A stretch of DNA of 10,695 nucleotides, taken from Acidimicrobium sp. UBA3029. GTDB taxonomy: Bacteria; Actinomycetota; Acidimicrobiia; Acidimicrobiales; Ilumatobacteraceae. Below, piece after piece: positions 6,384 to 10,695 of this stretch (position 1 is its first letter; each line of letters starts with the position of its first letter). The position numbers were made by a program, and so were the translations under genes. The stretch is from the NCBI GenBank assembly GCA_002367695.1, contig DFDK01000042.1:1-10695 (forward strand), read 5' to 3'. The notes below the pieces were generated by a model. It ran no database searches. It saw only the letters and a program-made list of their open reading frames with translations, and was not told where the DNA came from.

Positions 6384-8036
6384 ATGCCAAAGCATGTGTT
6401 TGTAACAGGTGGCGTTGCAAGTTCGCTCGGCAAAGGTCTCACTGCTTCCTCGCTTGGTCGGTTGCTTAAAATGCGTGGTCTTAGAGTGACGATGCAAAAG
6501 TTGGATCCTTACATCAATGTCGATCCAGGCACTATGAATCCGTTTGAGCACGGAGAAGTTTTTGTTACTGATGATGGTGGTGAGACCGATCTTGATCTTG
6601 GTCACTATGAACGTTTTATCGATGAAAATCTGACACGCTCGTCCAACGCGACGACGGGAAGTATCTATCAGGCGGTCTTGGCAGCGGAGCGCCGTGGCGA
6701 CTATCTAGGTCGCACTGTGCAGGTCATTCCACATGTCACTGATGAGATCAAACGTCGCATTCAGCGTCTGGCTACAGATGATGTCGACGTGGTGATTACT
6801 GAAGTTGGAGGAACCGTTGGAGACATCGAAATTCTGCCTTTCCTTGAAGCCATCCGCCAATACAAAAATGAAGTTGGTCGTGACAATATCTGTTACGTGC
6901 ATGTGACATTGGTGCCATTTATTGGTCCAAGTGGCGAGCAGAAGACAAAACCAACACAACATAGCGTCACCGAACTGCGATCGCGCGGGATTCAGCCCGA
7001 CTTGATCGTTTGTCGTAGTGATGAGCCGATCAGCGATCAATTGAAGCGCAAAATTTCCGGGCAATGCGACGTCGATCAAAAGAATGTCATCAATGCAGCC
7101 GATGTCAAAAACATTTATGAATTGCCATTGATCTTGCATGATGAAGGTCTTGATACCCAGATTTGTGAAGTTTTAAAAATAGATGCCCCACTTGACTTGA
7201 CTCCATGGCGGCAACTGGTATCGAGGGTTGAAGCATCAACTTCTCCGGTCAGAATTGGACTCATCGGGAAATATGTTCAATTGCAAGATGCATATCTTTC
7301 CGTTGTAGAAAGTTTGAAGCATGCTGGGTTTCATCACGGAGCGAAAGTCGAGGTCGTGTGGATCCAGGCTGAAGATGTCGAAGGTTTGCTTGCCGACGAT
7401 CGGATGACGACGCTGGATGGAATTGTTATTCCAGGTGGATTTGGCCCACGAGGCATAGAGGGCAAGATCAGGGCTGCGGAGTTTGCCAGAGAAAACTTAA
7501 TTCCTTGTCTTGGGCTGTGCTTGGGGATGCAGGTAATGACGGTTGAGTTTGCGCGACATGTGCTGGGATTGGAAGATGCCAACTCAACAGAGTTTGATCT
7601 GTCTACTCAACATCCTGTGATTGACATCATGAACGATCAGAGGGACGTCACTGATAAGGGTGGAACGATGCGTCTTGGTGCGTACTACGCAGTGCTCACC
7701 CCGGGAACCAAAGTTGCAAATGCTTACGGTGAGCCTGTTGTGAGTGAACGACATCGTCACCGCTACGAATTTAATGCGACCTACAGGAGTCGTTTTGAAG
7801 AAGCAGGTTTCATTTGCAGTGGAACGTCACCGGATAAACGCCTCGTCGAGTTCATCGAATTACAGGGTCATCCATTTTGGGTCGGAACGCAAGCGCATCC
7901 CGAATTTAAGAGTCGTCCTGATAGGCCTCATCCATTGTTTCGCGAAATGATCGGCGCAGCGCTCGCTCGTCGCGCACTCACTGAAAGTACTTCGCGATCT
8001 GCCGACCGCGCGGCTTCAGCAGACGCTAAGCCGTAG
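6384..8036 (+). CDS. pyrG: CTP synthase (glutamine-hydrolysing)
   Basis: CTP synthase makes CTP from UTP, ATP and glutamine, the last step of pyrimidine nucleotide synthesis. The 550-residue product has the synthetase domain with P-loop VASSLGKGLTASSLG (11-25; Lys17), the block KLDPYINVDPGTMNPFEHGE and the EVGGTVGDIE metal/UTP region. The C-terminal class-I glutamine amidotransferase domain carries the nucleophile Cys379 in CLGLCLGMQ and the His505/Glu507 pair in QAHPEF. All key residues are present and the length is usual. ATG 6384 fits the conserved MPKHVFVTGG start and has GGGAG at good spacing. The last 20 or so residues are a Ser/Ala/Arg-rich tail. It is followed 21 bp later by the NUDIX gene, as in M. 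tuberculosis (Rv1699-Rv1700). Confidence 0.98.
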   Translation: MPKHVFVTGGVASSLGKGLTASSLGRLLKMRGLRVTMQKLDPYINVDPGTMNPFEHGEVFVTDDGGETDLDLGHYERFIDENLTRSSNATTGSIYQAVLAAERRGDYLGRTVQVIPHVTDEIKRRIQRLATDDVDVVITEVGGTVGDIEILPFLEAIRQYKNEVGRDNICYVHVTLVPFIGPSGEQKTKPTQHSVTELRSRGIQPDLIVCRSDEPISDQLKRKISGQCDVDQKNVINAADVKNIYELPLILHDEGLDTQICEVLKIDAPLDLTPWRQLVSRVEASTSPVRIGLIGKYVQLQDAYLSVVESLKHAGFHHGAKVEVVWIQAEDVEGLLADDRMTTLDGIVIPGGFGPRGIEGKIRAAEFARENLIPCLGLCLGMQVMTVEFARHVLGLEDANSTEFDLSTQHPVIDIMNDQRDVTDKGGTMRLGAYYAVLTPGTKVANAYGEPVVSERHRHRYEFNATYRSRFEEAGFICSGTSPDKRLVEFIELQGHPFWVGTQAHPEFKSRPDRPHPLFREMIGAALARRALTESTSRSADRAASADAKP

Positions 8037-8057
8037 ACCCATCGGACAATATTTCTG

Positions 8058-8630
8058 ATGGCGCGTTTCGAGCGCATCTCACGAACTGTTCTGCACGAGT
8101 GGGTGTTGTGGAAGCTAGTACAGAGTCGCTTTCGGTCTCCTCGTGGGGAGGAATTCGTACGCACATATGTTGAGTCGCCAGGTGCCACCGGCATAGTTCC
8201 GATTCGCGTCGACTCGAATGGGCGATTTGAGGTGGTGTTGGTGCGTCAGTATCGACCGGCTCTCGACGCCTACAGCCTCGAGATTCCAGCAGGAATGAGG
8301 GATGTGGCGGGGGAAGATCCACAAGCTACGGCGTTGCGAGAATTGCAAGAAGAGACTGGTTACACGTCTCTTGATGTACGACTACTTGGTCAAATTTTGC
8401 AGGCTCCCGGTATCACGAATGCGACAGTACAGCTCTACCTCGCAGTTGGATTAACTGAAGTCGCGATGGATCGGCATGGCCCAGAAGAAGATGACATGAC
8501 CGTTGAGGTGCTGCTACTCGACGATGCATTGCGAATGATCGAAACGGGTGAGATCGACAACGCGATGGCGGTGGTTGGCCTGCTACGTGCAGATCGATTA
8601 CTTCGCACAGAGAGAATGCCTAGCGTATGA
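8058..8630 (+). CDS. NUDIX hydrolase, ADP-ribose pyrophosphatase type
   Basis: The 190-residue product resembles ADP-ribose pyrophosphatases, which cleave ADP-ribose to AMP and ribose 5-phosphate. It has an N-terminal beta region with GEEFVRTYVESPGATGIVPI (30-49), VRQYRPALD (62-70) and EIPAGM (75-80). The Nudix box runs from Gly79 through Glu86 to RELQEETGY (94-102), with metal-binding Glu95, Glu98 and Glu99. The first Gly-to-Glu spacing is six residues rather than five, a variant I recall from actinobacterial ADPRases such as Rv1700. Substrate is inferred from family and cannot be settled from sequence. I see no good Shine-Dalgarno before ATG 8058, only GGA about 10 bases upstream; coupling to pyrG (21 bp) is plausible. 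Its TGA overlaps the xerD ATG by 4 nt. Confidence 0.9.
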   Translation: MARFERISRTVLHEWVLWKLVQSRFRSPRGEEFVRTYVESPGATGIVPIRVDSNGRFEVVLVRQYRPALDAYSLEIPAGMRDVAGEDPQATALRELQEETGYTSLDVRLLGQILQAPGITNATVQLYLAVGLTEVAMDRHGPEEDDMTVEVLLLDDALRMIETGEIDNAMAVVGLLRADRLLRTERMPSV

Positions 8631-9553
8631 CGAGTCTGAGCGACCGCGAACGCTTCCTGACATGGATGCGCGTTGAACAGGGCAGATCGGATCGGACTAT
8701 CGAGGCATACGGAAGAGACATTGCTCAATATGAGTCGCATCTTCTCGGCGCAAAGTCAACATCGCGGGTAGTTAAGGCAGCACAGATTGAGAAGTATGTG
8801 GGGCAATTGCGAGCGAATGAACGTGCGCCAAAAAGTATCGCCCGACAGTTTGCCGCAATTCGCATGTTCCACCGCTTCATGCTCGATGAGGGTTTACGCT
8901 CCGATAATCCAACTGCTTTTATAGATGGCGTCAAGGTTCCTGCAGGAATACCTAAAGCATTGAGTGAGCAGGAAGTTGAATTGCTCTTGAACGCAGTGAC
9001 CGGTGTTGATTCGTTGGCAGTGCGTGATCGTGCATTGCTTGAATTCTTGTATGCGACCGGCGCCCGTGTCTCGGAAGCTTGTGGACTTTCGATGAGCGAT
9101 GTCGACATGGAGAGCAACGTCGCACGAGTCTTCGGTAAAGGTTCCAAGGAAAGAATCGTTCCATTCGGAAGACATGCAAAAGAAGCGCTCGAGGCTTGGT
9201 TGGGTGCTGGAGGAAGACCCATGTTGTGTCCGCAGCAGTGGGCAAAACGTGATCACGCTGACGCAGTGTTTCTTGGCGTGCGCGGTACACGTTTATCACG
9301 TCAGGCCGCGTGGGGCATTGTGCGTAAATATGCGATGTTGGCTGGTATTAAAAGCGAACTTTCACCTCACGTTCTCAGACATTCGTGCGCCACTCACATG
9401 TTGGTACACGGAGCCGATTTGCGTATCGTGCAAGAGCTACTTGGGCATGCATCGGTGAGCACGACCCAGGTGTACACGAAGGTCGATAACGAGGTGCTAT
9501 TTGAGATGTATCGCGAGTCGCACCCGCGCGCTCGGGTGAAGGTTCGTCAGTGA
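8627..9553 (+). CDS. xerD: Tyrosine recombinase XerD
   Basis: XerD with its partner XerC resolves chromosome dimers at dif during division. The 308-residue product has an N-terminal SAM-like core-binding domain (about 5-95, ending RFMLDEGLRSDNPT) and a C-terminal catalytic domain with the complete set: Arg147 (ATGARVSE), Lys171 (GKGSKERIVPF), His248 and Arg251 (HVLRHSCATH), His274 (LLGHASVSTT) and nucleophile Tyr283 (QVYT). Length and full catalytic set fit XerC/XerD rather than a phage integrase. I call XerD mainly because the gene follows pyrG and the NUDIX gene, as Rv1701 does. Residues 200-212 (LCPQQWAKRDHAD) look like a slightly long loop before FLGVRG. ATG 8627 overlaps the NUDIX stop (ATGA), and its own stop overlaps the next gene (GTGA). 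Confidence 0.94.
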   Translation: MTSLSDRERFLTWMRVEQGRSDRTIEAYGRDIAQYESHLLGAKSTSRVVKAAQIEKYVGQLRANERAPKSIARQFAAIRMFHRFMLDEGLRSDNPTAFIDGVKVPAGIPKALSEQEVELLLNAVTGVDSLAVRDRALLEFLYATGARVSEACGLSMSDVDMESNVARVFGKGSKERIVPFGRHAKEALEAWLGAGGRPMLCPQQWAKRDHADAVFLGVRGTRLSRQAAWGIVRKYAMLAGIKSELSPHVLRHSCATHMLVHGADLRIVQELLGHASVSTTQVYTKVDNEVLFEMYRESHPRARVKVRQ

Positions 9554-9996
9554 GTAAGGCTGTACACCTGGCTAAACGCTTCGTGCTTTCCCTTGTCCCT
9601 TCACAAGTGGAAGAGATCGAGCGTCAGTGGGTCCATTCGGTGCTTTCGCTGGATGAGTTTGATTTATGGAACAAAATGATGGTGCAGGATCGACGGCACA
9701 GCGTTTTGGTCGGTCGGCGTTTCGTAAAGTATCGACCAACTGCTTCGCATGTCGAGATTGCTGGGGCGTTGTTGCATGATGTGGGCAAGTCTGCTTCGCG
9801 TCTTGGTACTTTGGCCCGAGTGTTTGCAACGCTGGTAGGCCCTCGCACGAAGCGCTTGCGCCAATATCACAATCACGAAAACATTGGTGCAGAAATGCTT
9901 CGATCCATCGGTAGTGATGAGATAACCATCTCTATGGTTGAAGGATCATGCGTTAGTGGATTAAAAGATGCGCTCGACAGAGCAGACGATATTTAG
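9550..9996 (+). CDS. Small HD-domain protein (putative metal-dependent phosphohydrolase)
   Basis: The 148-residue product shows an HD-domain pattern: His50 (DRRHSVLV), His76-Asp77 (LLHDVGK), His107/His109 (YHNHENIGAEML) and a C-terminal acidic Asp144/Asp146/Asp147 (LDRADDI) that would supply the last metal ligand. This order is the HDIG-type layout seen in phosphohydrolases and in HD domains linked to nucleotide metabolism. The substrate is unknown. There are no fused domains, signal peptide or membrane segment. The GTG start at 9550 overlaps the xerD stop by 4 nt (GTGA), so expression is probably coupled to xerD. In M. tuberculosis I do not recall an HD gene at this place. The protein ends only a few residues after the final Asp, so it is a minimal domain but does not look truncated. 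Confidence 0.8.
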   Translation: MSKAVHLAKRFVLSLVPSQVEEIERQWVHSVLSLDEFDLWNKMMVQDRRHSVLVGRRFVKYRPTASHVEIAGALLHDVGKSASRLGTLARVFATLVGPRTKRLRQYHNHENIGAEMLRSIGSDEITISMVEGSCVSGLKDALDRADDI

Positions 9997-9997
9997 C

Positions 9998-10019
9998 AAC
10001 TACATACGTTGTAGTAGTT
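9998..10019. terminator. Short hairpin between convergent HD gene and trpS
   Basis: The 21-bp gap between the two convergent stops holds overlapping inverted repeats. AACTAC (9998-10003) pairs with GTAGTT (10014-10019), or ACTACA (9999-10004) pairs with TGTAGT (10010-10015) around a 5-nt loop. The stem is AT-rich and followed on the plus strand by ATTTACTT, a poor T-tract. It is a candidate weak bidirectional terminator. Confidence 0.3.
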
Positions 10020-10695
10020 ATTTACTTGGGTAAAGACCGATTGCGCTGTGCGCCCGAGCAAGTGTTGCTTGAGCGACTTTTGATGCACGCTCTTTACCAA
10101 GTGCGAGCAATTTGCCCAGTTCGGCCGGGTCTGCCATCAGTTCGTGGTAACGCGTCTGAATAGGTCGCAGCATTTCGGCAACAGCCTCACCGGTGTCCTG
10201 TTTGAGTTTTCCGTACTGGGTATACGTAGTCGCTAGTGAGGCCGGCGATTCGTTTGTGACTGCTGCGAGTATCTCGAGCAAGTTGCTCACACCTGGTTTG
10301 CGCTCGCGGTCAAACTCCACTTCGTTATCGCTGTCAGTGACGGCGCGCTTAAACTTTTTGATAATCGCTGCTGGGTCGTCGAGGAGATAGATGATTCCAG
10401 CTTCGCCATCACCAGACTTACTCATCTTTTTAGTCGGATCTTGAAGATCCATCACTCGTGCACCGGTCGGTGGAGTTACGGCCTTGGGCACAACAAATGT
10501 GTCTCCGAAGCGATGGTTGAAGCGCAGAGCAATGTCGCGAGTTATCTCGATGTGCTGTCGCTGATCGTCGCCGACAGGAACCTCTGCCGCATCGTAGAGC
10601 AAAATATCTGCAGCTTGTAGAGCGGGGTAGGTGAAGAGTCCAGCAGATACAAAATCGGCTTCTCGCTTGGCTGACTTATCTTTAAATTGGGTCAT
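10018..10695 (-). CDS. trpS: Tryptophanyl-tRNA synthetase (N-terminal part outside window)
   Basis: This class-I aminoacyl-tRNA synthetase charges tRNA-Trp. The visible 225 residues are the C-terminal two thirds. MTQFKDKS at the window edge is an internal conserved motif, not the true start, so roughly 110 residues including the HIGH motif lie beyond base 10695. Visible elements, numbered from the edge, are YPALQAADILLYDA (23-36) and VPVGDDQRQHIE (39-50), which form the Trp and adenylate pocket, and KMSKS (90-94), the ATP-binding loop. The helical anticodon-binding region follows and ends at the TAA complementary to 10018-10020. Convergent with the HD-domain gene. Confidence 0.96.
   Translation of the reverse strand: MTQFKDKSAKREADFVSAGLFTYPALQAADILLYDAAEVPVGDDQRQHIEITRDIALRFNHRFGDTFVVPKAVTPPTGARVMDLQDPTKKMSKSGDGEAGIIYLLDDPAAIIKKFKRAVTDSDNEVEFDRERKPGVSNLLEILAAVTNESPASLATTYTQYGKLKQDTGEAVAEMLRPIQTRYHELMADPAELGKLLALGKERASKVAQATLARAHSAIGLYPSK

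Noticed and set aside
8627..9553. Tyrosine recombinase as a sign of an integrated mobile element
   Set aside because: It has XerC/D length and motifs and sits in a conserved housekeeping order; no tRNA att duplication, excisionase or phage gene is nearby.

Overview
This window looks like chromosomal backbone from an actinobacterium of moderate G+C (about half, by eye). The gene order matches, from memory, the Mycobacterium tuberculosis run Rv1691 (TPR protein), Rv1692 (HAD phosphatase), tlyA, nadK, recN, pyrG, NUDIX hydrolase, xerD. The modest G+C, the missing genes compared with mycobacteria, and the HD protein and trpS after xerD make me lean towards an Acidimicrobiia-like lineage (inference, not proven). 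I see no mobile element, CRISPR array, tRNA, rRNA or prophage.

Layout. Positions 1-969 hold the 3' part of a plus-strand gene with an Arg/Gly/Pro/Asp-rich disordered N-terminus and a TPR-like helical C-terminus. It converges on a minus-strand DUF1015 gene (976-2178). That gene is divergent from a plus-strand run: NagD-type HAD phosphatase (2188-3030), tlyA (3035-3808), nadK (3833-4696) and recN (4696-6300). After an 83-bp leader come pyrG (6384-8036), an ADP-ribose-pyrophosphatase-type NUDIX gene (8058-8630), xerD (8627-9553) and a small HD-domain gene (9550-9996). The last three are packed with 4-nt overlaps. The 5'-truncated trpS (10018-10695) runs the other way into the window end.

How the genes fit together. 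They are mostly housekeeping: rRNA 2'-O-methylation (TlyA), NADP supply (NadK), recombinational repair (RecN), CTP synthesis (PyrG), nucleotide clean-up (NUDIX, possibly the HAD enzyme), chromosome dimer resolution (XerD) and tryptophan charging (TrpS). The two proteins without an assigned role are the TPR/Arg-rich protein and the DUF1015 protein; the HD protein is known only at fold level.

I did not find an obvious undescribed multi-gene system. The points most worth a second look are the almost abutting divergent starts of DUF1015 and the HAD gene, a pyrG leader that can fold over its own Shine-Dalgarno with a competing alternative fold, a strong local excess of GATC, and the Arg-rich tandem-repeat region at the left edge.
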